Source: Piper betle (taxonomy: Eukaryota; Streptophyta; Magnoliopsida; Piperales; Piperaceae). Taken from it: a stretch of 64,000 bases of DNA. Each line of letters opens with the position of its first letter. Position 1 is the first letter of the stretch. Below are positions 35,996 through 49,565 of the stretch, one piece after another. The translations under genes were made by a program, and so were the position numbers. The notes under the pieces were generated by a model, which was not told the DNA's origin, did no database searches, and was given only the letters and a program-made list of their open reading frames with translations. Location: assembly GCA_033002965.1 (NCBI GenBank), contig JAURVB010014120.1:1-64000 (forward strand). The letters are read 5' to 3'.

Positions 35996-37759
35996 CGTAT
36001 TATTTTTAAGTTGATTTAAGAACTCAATAAATAATTTTTTTATAAATAATAATTATTAAAATAATAATAAATTTTAAAATATTGTGCATCACACGAATAA
36101 ACAATTAACTTATTAAATAAACTAATAATTATAAATATACCCTTCATAAAATAGATACAAATGGACAATGGACCCAGACCCGACCCCTCCCTTGACCGAC
36201 ACATCCATGACCAATCAGCCCTTATCTAGCTACGGTCATGAAAATTGCTGTTGTCACCGCCACCGCCGGAGCATCAGATGTTCGGGCCTACCGGGCTGGA
36301 AACCCGGCCCCATCAAATGTCTATAAGAGAGGAGGGCCGGTCGTGCGGTCCGAGTAGTCTCTGTCCATGGGAGAGGTTGAAGACAACCGTCCACACGCGG
36401 GAACCCCTAACCTTTGTTCTTTCTCCCTCCCGATGCTTGAAAACAAGGGTTCATGACAATTGACCCTACATACTTTCTCCTTGTTGAGTTATTATACTTT
36501 TTATTTATGTAATGTAATGAAATAACAATTTCTCTTGGAATGAAAAAAACAATAACATTTTTTTTGTATATAATAGATGCGGTCATTACATTTAGAAAGA
36601 AAGAACACGTGGTAATTCGGGTATTTTTTAACAAGTACTTCGTAATTATAGTTGTTTAGATCAAAAAATTTGTAGCTACATTTTCATTATTTGGAACAAA
36701 GTTTTAAATTTTGAACCGCTTACCACATTGTATTTATCTCTGATATAAGATATATATTTTGTTCAATTAAAATTTAAAATTATAAGTAAATTAGTTTTAG
36801 AGAAGTTAAAAATATTATGACATCCAATAAAAATAATTGTTAAAATAACGTGCTCTAATAAAAATGAATTTTAGAAAAATACCAGATTAAAAATTTTAGT
36901 ATAAATTAAATTAATAAGAATGTCTAAACCAATTTTGGATATCTAATTTAAAACTATGGAAGAGTACCACCCCTAATCATCACATCAAACAAATTTGCAT
37001 TGTCTCAAATAGATAATTTAGAATGTTGACATTATCTAATTATAGAATGGCCATAAGTACTCTTCATCTATTTGAGAGCGGATTTACCATAATAAGTATT
37101 ACAATAAACTGGTTCTTTCATCCTCCCCTAGTTGGTTCAAATCACTATAATCAATAGAATTTGAAAAATATAACCGTAACAAGTAATTAATTCCTTAAAT
37201 TGTGATAATTGACACCAATTAGAGAACTACTAGCGCAAAATTGTTTTAGTATTTATTACAGTAAATCCAATTCCTATATATTTATATTAATGCAAATAAT
37301 TTTAAAAAAACTTGCCTAAAAGTACAGGTTGTGCAGGATATGCTAGTAGCTATATAGTACCTTAAAATCATGTCATTGGCTGGCATGAAGTTGCCCAATT
37401 GAAATGTATCAAGTGAAATATTCTTTTGGGATAGAACACGAATCTCAGCGTGATTTGATTAGCTACGAAAAAGTGTCCCAAGTGGCTAAGTGTACGTCTC
37501 AAGCACACGACGAGATGTGGATAAGAATGCCGTGCCGACCTTTGGCAGCCCCACATATATGACTTAGGAGTTAGGAGTTAGTAACCTATATTTTTTGTCT
37601 AGTTTAGAGGGGCCGAGAATAATTGGACTCCTAATAATGCATGGCTACCCTTCTCCTCATATATACAATAGTGGAAGTTGTGAGCCAATCGTTTCAACAT
37701 GAATGCCCAACTGGTTATGGGATGAAATTCAACAACATTTTATAACGAAATTAACTATC

Positions 37760-37801
<42 letters not shown>

Positions 37802-37847
37802 TACTTTAAATTAATTATCAAATGAAAATTTTTTAATCATACCTACT
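35996..37847. other. AT-rich intergenic sequence
   Basis: No gene found. A GC-richer patch at 36,240-36,460 has a 72-codon frame without recognisable similarity. A TA dinucleotide run occupies 37,762-37,798. Confidence 0.5.
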
Positions 37848-38759
37848 CATGGTTGCATGAATCGGAATCGAAATCGAAATCGGTTTTCCAGGGAGTCGGA
37901 ATCGGAATCGGAATCAGAATCGGTCTGAATCGGTCTGAATCGGCTATGAATCGGTTCAGTTGAATCAATTCAAATTAGTTTAATCGGTCATATATAATAA
38001 TTTGACAATTCATAATATAAATATATTAAGATCAGGTATTGATGTTATTTTGATATTATTTTATGTATTATAGTTTATGATATTTTTAAATATTTTTAAA
38101 GATTTTTTTTAAAATTATTTAGAATTAATTATTATTTTTAACTCGAGTTAGACTCGAGTCAACTTTTAATTACGAGAATGCCACCCTCCGCTCTTTACCC
38201 CCGCCGCCGCCACCGGCCTGATTGGCTGCGAGTCTCGCAGCGGCGATGTCGGAGGATGTCAGCAGCCCGGTAGGAAGAACAGTCGGCGGCCAGGAGTCGG
38301 TGGCGATTCGTGCGTTACAGCCCGATTCGGTCTGGCCACACGTCGACGGCGACGTTGCGAGGTCGGCGGCGAGATCGGCAGCCCGGTCGGCGGCGAGCCC
38401 GGAGTCGGGGACGCACGACGGAGGGCGAAAACGGGCGGCGGCGGGTGGACGAGAGGCGGCGGTGTGGGGGGAGGGGGTTTGATTTTAGGTTTTTAAAATC
38501 CAAATTACCATTTTACCCATGCTTAAATAATTTAATAAAAATTATACATAGGGTATTTTAGTAATTTCCTAAAAAATCGATTCCGATTTAAATCGGCCGA
38601 TTCTGATTCCGAGTTAAATCAGTCGGAATCGGCCGAACTCGGGCGATTTGGTGACCGATTCGGGGCCGACCGATTTGGCCCCAAAATTTGATCGGCGCGA
38701 TGCCGATCCGATTTAAATCGGCTGATTCTGCACGAAATCGACCGATTCGTGCATCAGAG
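37848..38759 (+). mobile_element. Non-autonomous hAT element, 912 bp
   Basis: Exact 8-bp target duplications TACCTACT (37840-37847 and 38760-38767) flank the element. Terminal inverted repeats CATGGTTGCATGAATCGG and CTCTGATGCACGAATCGG agree at 13 of 18 positions. Both subterminal regions are packed with GAATCGG / CCGATTC motifs, as in hAT elements. The middle (38,130-38,490) carries the dyad module (ACTCGAGTTAGACTCGAGTC) and a GC-rich block like those of the family-A LTRs. No transposase. Confidence 0.9.
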
Positions 38760-38767
38760 TACCTACT

Positions 38768-41700
38768 TACTAATTGGGAGCAGCATAAAATAAAAAATTA
38801 AAAAAAATAGGATACTAAAATATTAACGTAAAAAACTCCACAAAAAACTACATAGGGACAAATCTAATTTAAAGAAAGAATTCCAAATTATTTATTTACG
38901 ATAAAACTCCAATAATTTTCTTTTAATACATTAGAATTCTTATCAATTTTTATATCTTAAAAGTTAATTTTTGGAACTGTTATTCGCATCGTTGCTACAT
39001 TATGCGTGCGTACGTACCCAACGCCTAACACCCTATACTTAGACGCCCATGTTATTGTTGCTCGTCTTCTTCCCCTCCTCTCTTCCTGTTCTAGTATTGA
39101 CATTTACTTATAATCTACTTGCCTCGCAAATATTTTATAATTGATAAATTGCTTACCAGTTTTTTACGGATGCATGATAGGTGTGGTTAAAAATTAACTC
39201 ACCTATGAAATTTAAAATACATGGAGATTATCAACAAATGATGTATATAGTCATATCATCAACATAAAAATTTAAACATCCGTTTATAAGATCACACGAC
39301 TGTATATATTTTTTTGTTGAACTGAACAAAATTACTCTTATCATCTACAAATTTAAATTAAATATAGCTAATATTAATTTTTTTCAAATATATATTCCAA
39401 ACTCAACTAGAACATGTATAGCATGGCACAAGGGTGGAAATTGTACTTATTCATCTATCTTAACAATATTATAATTATTCGTGCAGGACACCTGGTGACT
39501 TTCTCTATGATTTGTTTCTAGTGGGACAAAGAATCAAAGATTGGGTTACCCTACTTCAAGTCTCCAAGGGCCAAAACCCTACAATTCTTTTGAGCCACAA
39601 GCGTGGTGTATATGTGGCGATTGAACCGCATGCCAATCCAGGAGGGTATGTCCCTTGACCAGCTAGACTAACCCTACAACTACTACGTACTAACCAACTA
39701 TAACCTATATATTGAAAATAAGTACTAACAACACATACCAACATATGATTGATCTTTGATGGTGCCACAGCCCAATTCCCTATCTTTCTCAAACTGTCCC
39801 TTTTATTGTAATTATTATATATTATAGCTAGATTATGAGCCATATAATATAATCTATAGTTCTTGATCACCAAAACTTGATACACTTTGCTGTAAAGCTT
39901 CATTTATAATGTTGAAAAAATAAATAAAAGCTCTCCATTTACTGGTTGCACCCAAATAGACGTCTCTCATTTGACAAAGTCGTTTATATAATAAAGATGG
40001 TCATTGGTATTATATTATAATAACATTAGATTGAGTGTTATACATATCATGCACTAAATTAAAACTTGAGGTCAAGTTTTGTCTCTGTTTTACATTGATA
40101 TATGTTTATAATAACGTTGATTTTGCTGCGCATCCTCTTTGAACGAGTTATTGAGGAATGATAAATTATATTGTCAATGCAGGAAAGTAGCTAACTGTGA
40201 TGGCCTGGGCGACAAAGTTTAATTAAAATTTGTGATTTGTGGGGTGTTTAGTTTGTTAAACAATAATGTTATTATTAGTGGGTATCAATCAATGTGGGTC
40301 CTCATTGCAACTAGATGTCATGAAATTGTACTCGCCCAAATAAATATTATGGGCTCAAATTCACGGGCTTCACCTTTCATCAATAAAATCCTTGGAAATT
40401 TTGATTTATTTCGGGAGTATCCAAAGAATCACTTAAAAGGTTGACACGGAGGTTGGACATGCAACTCACACTTGACCCTGACCCACCTACCTTAACAACT
40501 TTTTTAACCATAATTACAAAAATTACAATCGATCGATTTAATTAATATTGGTAGGTAGGAAACCTATTAAAAAAAGTGAGATTGTTTTTAGGATAAATTG
40601 GATAAAGAATCGGCATATTCGGTTCAATTTAATTGTGAAAAGGCTTTTTACTAATAACATGAAAGTTGAAAAATTTTGAAGTGAGAGTGACAATTTATAC
40701 AGTAATTAATTCAAGGAAAATAATTTGCTAAAAGCATTGTTATGAGACTCGGTTTGAAGTGTTCTCGTTCAGCCAATTTAATTTGACTTTGTTAAAACCT
40801 GAGCTAAAAAATTATGTTTAGATTGAATTGCTAGAATTAGTTTTTGAATCACTCGATTTAAGTTGATTTTGACTGATTCATACGCTATTCATGAATCATC
40901 ATTATTATGATATTTTTATATTTTAATATTTGATAAATATATAATAAATAAATTTCTAATATACATAAAATATAAGAGAAATTAACTTATAATCTTCTTA
41001 TTACTCATATTTTTATCCCTATTTATTATATTTAATAATTTAAAGTTTATTAAACTTACTAAAAAATACTTTATTTTATATTCAATTATAAGTTGATAAA
41101 AAATTTACTTCAATAACATTTTTATTTTAATTTTATTATTCCCAATAATTAATAGTATATATATATATATATATATATATAGATGAAATTGTATAGAATT
41201 CATGCTCAACTCCACTCTTCTCGCTAAAGCAATTAGCACCTTTATTTATTAAAATAAGTCTAACTTGGTATAAAATTTTGAGGAAAAATGCTCGACAAAC
41301 ATAATTTTGCTGCGTACAAATGACCACTCTTGCGCTTGCAACTGATCATGCCAAATTAAGTTCATAAGCTTAGGTTTGTTCTATTACCACTCTTAGGTGG
41401 AGAAACTTCACTTGCTTCTCACTAAGGATCATTAATCATTGTCTTAAAGACTTGATCACGTACGTTGCTGAGATGATTAAGGAAACATGTGGGCCCTACT
41501 AGTGATATAAAAACCTTACCCTATTGAAAGTTCCACAGTATCCACAATGTAATGACGACTAACCCTCCTCCACTTACATGACAAGATACCTACTAATGAA
41601 ATGTTAATACTAATTATTGATTTAAGCTATTCCTACCCACAACACATTGTAAGATAACCAATATTTTTTTGCGTCTAGGCTACCAAATTTCCTTTAAATC

Positions 41701-43940
41701 CTAGAATTAAAAAATGCCGATTTCCTCCATAAGCATTTATCGTTGATATTTTAGAAAGTGTATTCGACAAAAATCAGAATAGGGTTTTCAATCATTTGAT
41801 GAGAAGAACTTACAACGTGAGATTATTTCTTTAAATTGATCCGTCTTAATTTCTATTTTTAATCACACTCACATGTGCAAACATGTTTTTAAATTGAAGA
41901 GCCTTAACTATTCGAATATTAAATGTTTTTAATTTCTATTTTGCTTTGAACAAAAAAAATTGCACAACCACCAAACTAGCTAGCTTGGTGAAGTGCTTAA
42001 ATGTGTACAATACCAGCTTTCACAGGAGCAAGAAAGAAATACCTCACACAAAGAAACTCAGTAACTGTCTAATTACTTGGTCCTCAAATTTACTTATAGT
42101 TTAAGAAATTCTATTTAAAATAGTGATGGCCGCATAAATCATTACTAATTGTGCCCAAGTCAGTTTCTTTGAAGTTTGAATCAGAGTTAGGTTTAATTTA
42201 TCTAGATCTAATTGCATCTCGTCCGCCCATCCCTGACCCCCTTCAAAATGTTTTTCCAATGATCTTTAATAAATCCGTTCCATAAGATTACATATCAATT
42301 TTGCAAATTACGCACAATGAGATCCCATTTCCTTTTTCTATGTCACAAAAAATAATTAATTTTTTTTTCAAAGAAAATAATGACAAAAGATGGACTTCAT
42401 TCGGTCTGGTCCTGGTGTACAACTACCAACCCGAAAAAAACCATTTGAACCGGTAAGTCCGAATTATCGGTTTTGTATAAACGAAGCCATGACAGTATGG
42501 TGCCTAATCCAGATTTACGATTAACCAAACAGGGGCATCTTTGTCATTTAACATACAAAAAACTCGTGCACAAAGATTAACCAAAATAGGGGCATTTTAG
42601 TCATTTAGATATAAGTGCCCGGTTTTCAGGCCGGCCACTATCATCATGCCCATGTTCACCCAAAATGCCTCCGCGTACGTGCAAAACGTGCACCCGACCA
42701 GCCTCTTGCACGTGCAGCCGGCATTTTAAGGCTATATACTCAAATTCTTCTATCTTTTTTTTAAAAAAAATTAAAAAGAAATCTTGCAAAAATTATTAAA
42801 ATTAATCTCGCGGTGCTTCCCAACGATTACAAAACTAAGTAAGAGTGACTGTCATAGTTAATGATTAATCAAATCTATGCTTAAGAATTTCGGATAAATA
42901 AGTTATTATCAAATATAAAATTAAGAATTTATTAATCAATATTAGGGGCTTTATGAATTTTGTGTTATAAAGGTGTTTAAATCTGTTTCGTAGTGGCATA
43001 TTTTTGAAAATTTTACAATAAAATTTATTTTTATGGTGAATTTGGCCTAATTAATCTTGATTTATGTGCCACTAAATCTTGTTTATAAATGTGTTCAATT
43101 TAATATAATGAGTCCAATTTAACATCACTCATTTAATCATTTTTTATTTGTTTCCCTTGCCTTAAAGTAAAGCACATGACAAACAATTAATAAAGTTATT
43201 TAAAATTTGTATTTATTCCTCTTCTTAATAATTTTGAAAAATTGATACTTCTTAATTTTTATTAATAAATTAACTAATTAGTGCCATGTAATTAAATTGA
43301 ACATAAGTCACCATTCTAAAATACATTGTAAATTAGGTTATTAATTTTCTAAAAAATTAAATAAAATGTGTCATAAGTATATCAAGCCTCATTGCAAGTC
43401 ACGTCTCAAAGACTCGGATGTCAACCTCTACTTTAACGGCACTTTTGTAAGAACACATTTTAAAATAAGAATAGTTTTTTTTTCATTTTTAAAATAAGAA
43501 AAAAATACTAAAAAAGATATTTGTATTCATAATTTATAATTGGAAGGGAATAATAAGAAATTGGTTCTAAATTGACATATCTTTCTCTTCAATGGACTCT
43601 ATATTTTGAATTTGCATACATTTTTATAATTCAATTTTGATAGTTTGTCATTCACAAAAAATCTTATTGGTCCGGAGGCCAACTTTACCCACGTTATTCA
43701 TTTTCTCTCAACTACCTACCTCATAAAAATTATAAGAGTACTTTTTATTTTTTTACACCTACATTTTTTACATTAGTACCGCTTACTCCAAAAAATATAA
43801 GTCCCAAAATTATAAATTATGAATAAAATAACCTCCTTCCCAAGGTTTTCTTTTTTAAAAAAAAACTCGAACCGATTCGAATCAACAACCCGGTACATGC
43901 GGAGGGGGCAAAACCGTAAAATCAAAAAGGAAACCAGAAA
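38768..43940. other. AT-rich intergenic sequence
   Basis: Five kilobases without a supportable gene. A TA run lies at 41,156-41,181. A 115-codon minus-strand frame at 39556-39903 has no recognised domain. No RNA gene was recognised. Confidence 0.5.
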
Positions 43941-43944
43941 CCTC

Positions 43945-44023
43945 CCTAGGGTTTCCAAAATTCGCCAATCCCCGCCGTTAGTCCGTCACTTAACGCCGTC
44001 ACCTTCCCCTCCTCCTTATAAAC
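43945..44023 (+). promoter_or_regulatory. Promoter of the WVD2-like gene
   Basis: A TATA-like TTATAAAC lies at 44016-44023 in a C/T-rich setting, and a CCTAGGGTTT telo-box-type motif at 43945-43954. Telo-boxes are common in promoters of genes active in dividing plant cells. If the TATA box is used, transcription starts at about 44,045-44,055. Confidence 0.5.
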
Positions 44024-44045
44024 CCCCCCACCGCCGTCTTCCCAA

Positions 44046-44090
44046 TGTCCTCCCGGAAACCGCCTCTCCGCGGCCGCTGGAGAACCCACC
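44046..44090 (+). other. 5' untranslated exon of the WVD2-like gene
   Basis: The first exon is inferred to end at 44090 before GTAAGCTCC, a good donor. The matching acceptor is TTCTGTGTAG at 45,684, giving a 1.59-kb intron ahead of the coding start. The exact 5' end is not defined. Confidence 0.6.
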
Positions 44091-45689
44091 GTAAGCTCCC
44101 TCCTCCACCTCCTCCTTCGTTTCCCTCCCCTCGGACTACGATCGGGATCGTCTCATTTTGCGGTTGGGATTTTTTTGCCGGTTTTTTTTTGGTGCCGAAT
44201 GGGTGTTGGCTCTGGAATTGGGGCGATTTGTCGATGGATTGAGCGTCGCGATGATTTTTTGATGAAGAAAAAGCGTTTCTTTTTGTGTGCGTTTTTTCGG
44301 AAATCTTTTGAAAGTTTGTGTCCTTTTTTTATTTATTTATTGCTTGATTGGAGGTTGTGGCGGTGGAGGTCAAATGGGTATGCTTTTGTGTTTTTTGTGT
44401 TCTACAGATGTCGGGGGAAGGGTGATTGATTGGGGGTAAATGGGCGTGCTTTTGGGTTTTTGGGTTGACCGTGTTTGTTTTGTTCTGGTTCTTTTGTCGT
44501 TGTCAGAGCCTGCAATTGTTGAATTTGAGGGAAAGAGCTTTTTGATTTCTGCTGTTTAAATCTTGATTGCTGGCCTTTAATGAAATTGATTTGTTTTGAT
44601 CGGCAAAGTCTGGAGCCTTTGCATTCTGAAATTTTATAGATGGTGGCATTTCTTGATGACTGAGGGGTGGTCAGATCGTAGTGAACAATTTTATCAGTTT
44701 GCGAATTCGTTCATGTTTTATTAGGTCGCTTTCTCTTTCTCATACACTTTTTTTTCTTGTTGAACGATGTTTATGATGTGTATGTCAAAATATAGTTGTC
44801 TGGCCGGACGATTTTGCTGGGAAAGTATCTTTTTTGATGTTGGCTCAATCTTTTTTGGATCTTTAAACAAAAGGTATACTTTTTAAGTTTATCCATCGTA
44901 ATTTGTTTGCTTCTGTGTCTTTTTGTATTCGAGCCTTTTTCTGCCTTTTCCCTTGTATACTACAATCTAAGTCTGTGGGAACATTTGGAAAAAATTTAGT
45001 TTTTTTATATTTTAAAAAATCGATGCACAAATTTGTTGTATTTATGAATGTTCCTGTGATATGCATTATGATGTGTGATGTCAGTTCTTTGTCATCTCAG
45101 CCTGTGAATGTATGGGAATATTTGTTGGAACATAATGTCGTCTCATTTGTGAATGTATGGGAATATTTGCTGGAATATAAGTGCTCATCGAGTTTAATGG
45201 TTACTATGTTTTTCTTATAGGCATCTTCTCCTTGGTTATATCCTCATGCATCTTAATTGTAGGTTATTATTAATTCAGACACAATATCATTGATACTATA
45301 GTGATAGGAAAAATTCTGTTATATACATGCGGATACCGGAATGCCTCTCATCTAAGTTAAGCATTGATTGTTTGTAAAATTGTAGATTAGCACATTGTAT
45401 TAAACAATTTTTACTAGATTGCCTAATTGATTTTTTTAGATGGAAAGTACAAATTCTTCATGAAACAGATGTCTGAATAAACTATATGTTTTAGTTGTTA
45501 TTTTAATGTGCACGAACATTGTTCTCTTTCTAGCTGTAATCAGTTGATTGGTGAATAATCATGTTGAACACTGACTTGCATATTTTCAAAATGTTTGAAA
45601 CACTTAGTGCCATGTATTTTGGTGAAAAATTTAGTTTTCCCTACATTGTGCAACTAGTGTTTATATTTATGCTTTTCTGTGTAGGGAAG

Positions 45690-48005
45690 ATGGGCAGAGA
45701 AGTTACAGATATTGTTATAGATCAGGAGCATGTTGCAAGTTATACCCATGAGAACATTCCTGTCTCTCCTTCAGACTCCATTCCTGTCCAAGGTGGTGTG
45801 AGTGGGTTATATGAACAAATTAAGGCAAATCCAGATCCTCATATAGCAGTAAATGCTCTCGAAGATACGCATTTTAGTCAAATGGTTGACGATGGAAGCA
45901 TAGATATCAACCACAATGAAAATGCTCATACCGAGCTGGATTCATCTTTTGCCAAAATCAGATGCGAAGATCTTGATCAGGGTGGAAATGTTGGAGAGAA
46001 TGAGGATCACGAGTCCAATAATCAGAAGAAGCCTAGCCCTTTGTCAAAGCTAGCTATGAAATCTGGAAATATTCGTGCTAATTGCACTGTTCCCCAGCCC
46101 TTCACTTTGGCTACTGATAAGCGTGTATTCTATGGAACTAGTTCACCTGGAAGTGAAGCTAATACTGGGGGTAACAGAACTGTTATTGTGAATGTACAGT
46201 CTCCAAGGCTAAGGAACATTCTGGTATCACCCTGTTCCTCCTTGAAATTATATCTTGCGTCTATGTTTAAGGAGAGAAGACATGGTTCTGGTTTGCTTGT
46301 TTATTTTTTTAGTACTTAAACATTTTGTTTTTTTTAACAGGCAAGGAAACCTCTGCTACCTGATAACACAAAGTACGGAGATGAAGAAGATGCTTGCTCT
46401 GTTACTTCTTCGTATGCTTCTCTTCCTATCATATTGGCATGTATGCAATTTAATAAATATGCACTAATGTGTCACTTTCTAATTCACAGTACCACTGCTT
46501 CCGTGCGGACAATCCGGTCTAGAACTATTGCATCCGCACCTGTATTTAGAGTCACTGAGCGTGCGGAGAAGCGGAAGGAGGTATTCTTTTGCATTGTTTC
46601 TAATGGTTTTATTTCTTCTAAGGTAATATTGGTCCGCAGATTTATTATCTGTAGTTTATGAATTCTGAATCCGGTTGTCAGACTGAACATAGTTGATTTC
46701 AGGATTGAAATCATGCACAATCGTACTGAGACTTTTCTTTCTGTAGTTTTACCAGAAGTTGGAGGAGAAGCATCAAGCTTTAGAAGCTGAAAAAAGTGAA
46801 TGTGAAGCAAGGACAAAGGTATTTGATGTGTCATAGGTTTAACTTCCACTCTTGTGACCTTTTCTAATACGGAAAGTAAACAGTATATGAGTATGTCTGA
46901 ACTTGATTAATGTATATGTGAGTGCTTTCAGTATGGAACTTCTTGTTATCATAAAAATACTGTCACATGGGTAGATTTAGGTGAAAAATTGATTTTCATT
47001 TGAAATTTCCGACTAATGGAGTAGTATCATTTTTGTTGCTGCACAAGATTTTCCTAAAAGTTAAACCAAAGGATAATTAGTAGGGCATAAAAAATATTTA
47101 TTGATAAACTTCCTTCCAACTGATTTGAAGTGTCGTTCTTGAAACAAAAAAATGTTCTGTTTCTTATATGTTGAATTTTTATTTGTCTTCATGGAGAAAT
47201 GGGTTTAGTTTGGTGGATATTTTACAAGGTTAAAACTAGTTAATTTGGAGAATATTTTTTGAGCGGAACTTGGAGAAAAATTAGGTGTAAAGCTTGTTTT
47301 TTGAAACATTGATTGAGGGTTAGTTACATTTTGTGGAAGGGAGCTTGGGGAAAGATTTGAGTGTTAGCTGTTGCTATCTGCAGGTTATGTATGACATGGA
47401 GTTTATTTGAGTCACTGCTTATTTTTTCTTAGTTCTCTTTCAAACAAAAAAATTTGTTTGTGCTGCCACATTTCATGGATTTTGTAACAATTCTAGCATG
47501 TGGGGAATGATGTAATGCTGCAGGAAGAGCGAGATGCTGCTTTGAAGGAGTTGCGGAAGAGCATGACTTTTCGAGCAAATCCTATGCCAAGTTTCTACCA
47601 TGAAGGTCCGCCCCCAAAGGTTGAGCTTAAAAAGGTATGCCTTTGGCTAAATAATTCATGTAGTAGCTATTATGCAGTTGTTTATTTGGGTTTGTATATT
47701 GACATTCATGTGGCTTAATTTTGTTTTTGCAGATTCCCACCACCCGTGCAAAATCTCCAAACTTGAACTTGGGTCGCAGAAAGAGCTGCAGTGATACTGT
47801 GAAATCGTCTGAGAATGGGCAAGCAACTTGTCGGAGGCTGAATCGCCACAGTTTAGGTTCCTACAGAGAAGACAATCAAAAAGTGCAGATTAATGGAAGA
47901 AACGGAACTTCCCCTAAGATTGAAATCAAATCAATGAGGACCACTCCAAATGTTGTTTCAAAGAAACTTGCTGAGCAGACGAATATCAATATCTCAGCGC
48001 ATTAA
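45690..48005 (+). CDS. WVD2-like protein with TPX2 C-terminal (KLEEK) domain
   Basis: Predicted microtubule-binding protein of the WAVE-DAMPENED2/WDL family, which bundles and stabilises cortical microtubules and affects anisotropic growth. Coding exons: 45690-46223, 46341-46411, 46490-46580, 46747-46818, 47524-47634 and 47733-48005. All introns are GT-AG and phases fit, giving 383 residues. The acidic N-terminal half (1-178) begins MGREVTD, the usual family start. The TPX2/KLEEK domain spans about 222-305 (FRVTERAEKRKEFYQKLEEK, then FRANPMPSFYHEGPPPKVEL and TRAKSPNL). The basic C-terminal tail is serine/asparagine-rich. Start chosen: ATG at 45690, five bases into exon 2; an upstream in-frame ATG at 44045 would add 17 residues but lies at the likely transcription start. 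No disruptions are seen. Confidence 0.93.
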
Positions 48006-48250
48006 TGATTTACTCGGGCAGTTGCTAGACTGTGCAGAGAACGAGCTATTTATCATTACATTTTAAACATGATTTGGCGTATTTCTTTTCTTGTTTCTAC
48101 TCTTGCAAGAACTTGTTGCAACTTGTGCTTGTAATATAAGTATATGGAGTGTAAATTCTGTTAGTTATCATTAGGGACTGCTCCATGGAAAGGCCACAAT
48201 CTTTCTTTCTGGTGTTGTAATGTTGTATTTATTTTGTGTAATACTGAGTT
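48006..48250 (+). other. 3' untranslated region of the WVD2-like gene
   Basis: T-rich sequence after the stop with plant-type far-upstream TTGT/TGTA motifs and AATATAAGTATA at about 48,132. The cleavage site is not defined. Confidence 0.4.
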
Positions 48251-49420
48251 TGTTGTTGATTAGGGTTTTAGTGTGTGAGTCGTTTCAATGTTTGGTCATG
48301 TAAGAACCCTTTGTTGGTAATGGAAGCTATATTTTATCTCCTGGGGAAAGTCTCGTGCTTTTTTATGTGAAAAGTGTTCTTGTGCATTGCTTAATTGCAA
48401 CACAGATTTTAGAACCATCCACCAAATTATTTTCTTGGTCTCACTTGGGAGGCCACCTTTTGTTGAGAACTTTTCTAGACGTGACACCTTATAAAAATTG
48501 AACCTGGCTATTACAAATTCAATGATCTTCTACATAGATGATGGTTATTGAGGATGCCAAGTTAGAACACCCCTCATAAGAGTTGCATTGCATCAAAATT
48601 ATACCACTATTTCTTGTTTTTCAAATTCTGTGAAAATATCATTGATTAGTAGAAAAATGGCCTTTTTTCGTAGGCGAAAAAGTGGTTACAAAATTGTCTT
48701 AGTGGTTTAATATAAGTGAATAAATAAGGAAAGATATAAAAATTATAGATTTAATTAAGTGTGAATATGGTTTTTGACAAGATGAAGTTGAAGGAAACTG
48801 TAACCCTGACTATTTGGGATTTGGTAACGATGAAAAGAATAAAAAGATTTATAAACAAATAAATAATTGCCCGAAAGAAAAAGGGTAACGGAAAAAGATG
48901 GACCAAAGACAAAAAATAGCATGCTCAAATAGTAAAAAGCTAAATTGAGAGGTCCATTGTTATCTCAAGTTCTACTGTAATACATCTTTTTCTCCTTATT
49001 TTACTGTGGCCCCGTGCCTGCTCATCATGTCAGTTTAGTTTTTCTTGCCATTGAAGCTTGGAATGTCATCACAACATCAAAGCTCTTTCATGGGCGCCCA
49101 TCTTTTTCACCCTTTACCAGTGGATAATTATATAATGCTTTCAACAAATTATTTCCTTGAGAAGAGAGTGAAAGCAAGTCACACCTTTGAAAATAAAATT
49201 AGCTTAAAATTATCATTGACTATATTGTTCTAGATTCTATACCATAATTACCATTCTGAAGAATAAATAGATCAGCGATAATATTTTTCTTACAAGGTTC
49301 TTCCACATGAAGCAACTTTGGGACTCGAGTGTGAACACCATTTTGAAAGGGGTGGAAAGTGAACCGCTCATTGCCGTGATCTGACCCTTCAAAGAATCAT
49401 ATTCTGCCCCCTAACCTCAC
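48251..49420. other. Intergenic sequence between the WVD2-like and MIR166 genes
   Basis: AT-rich with no supportable coding frame. The last few hundred bases presumably contain the MIR166 promoter. Confidence 0.5.
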
Positions 49421-49430
49421 ATATATAAGG
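49421..49430 (+). promoter_or_regulatory. TATA box of the MIR166 gene
   Basis: ATATATAAGG lies about 145 bases before the hairpin. Plant MIR genes are transcribed by RNA polymerase II from such boxes, so a start near 49,455 is expected. Confidence 0.6.
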
Positions 49431-49565
49431 AAGGAACCTTTGCAAGTTGCAAACAATTCATAGCTTGTCCCAGTATGCACCTCTTTCCCTCTAGCTGCCA
49501 CCATTATATATAGATGTATCTCTTTATGCTCTCTTTCCCAACGTCTTCTACCTCTCTTATTGCTG

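Noticed and set aside
39556..39903. 115-codon minus-strand frame
   Set aside because: Isoleucine/tyrosine-rich composition of AT-rich DNA, no domain, no neighbouring exon or promoter signals.
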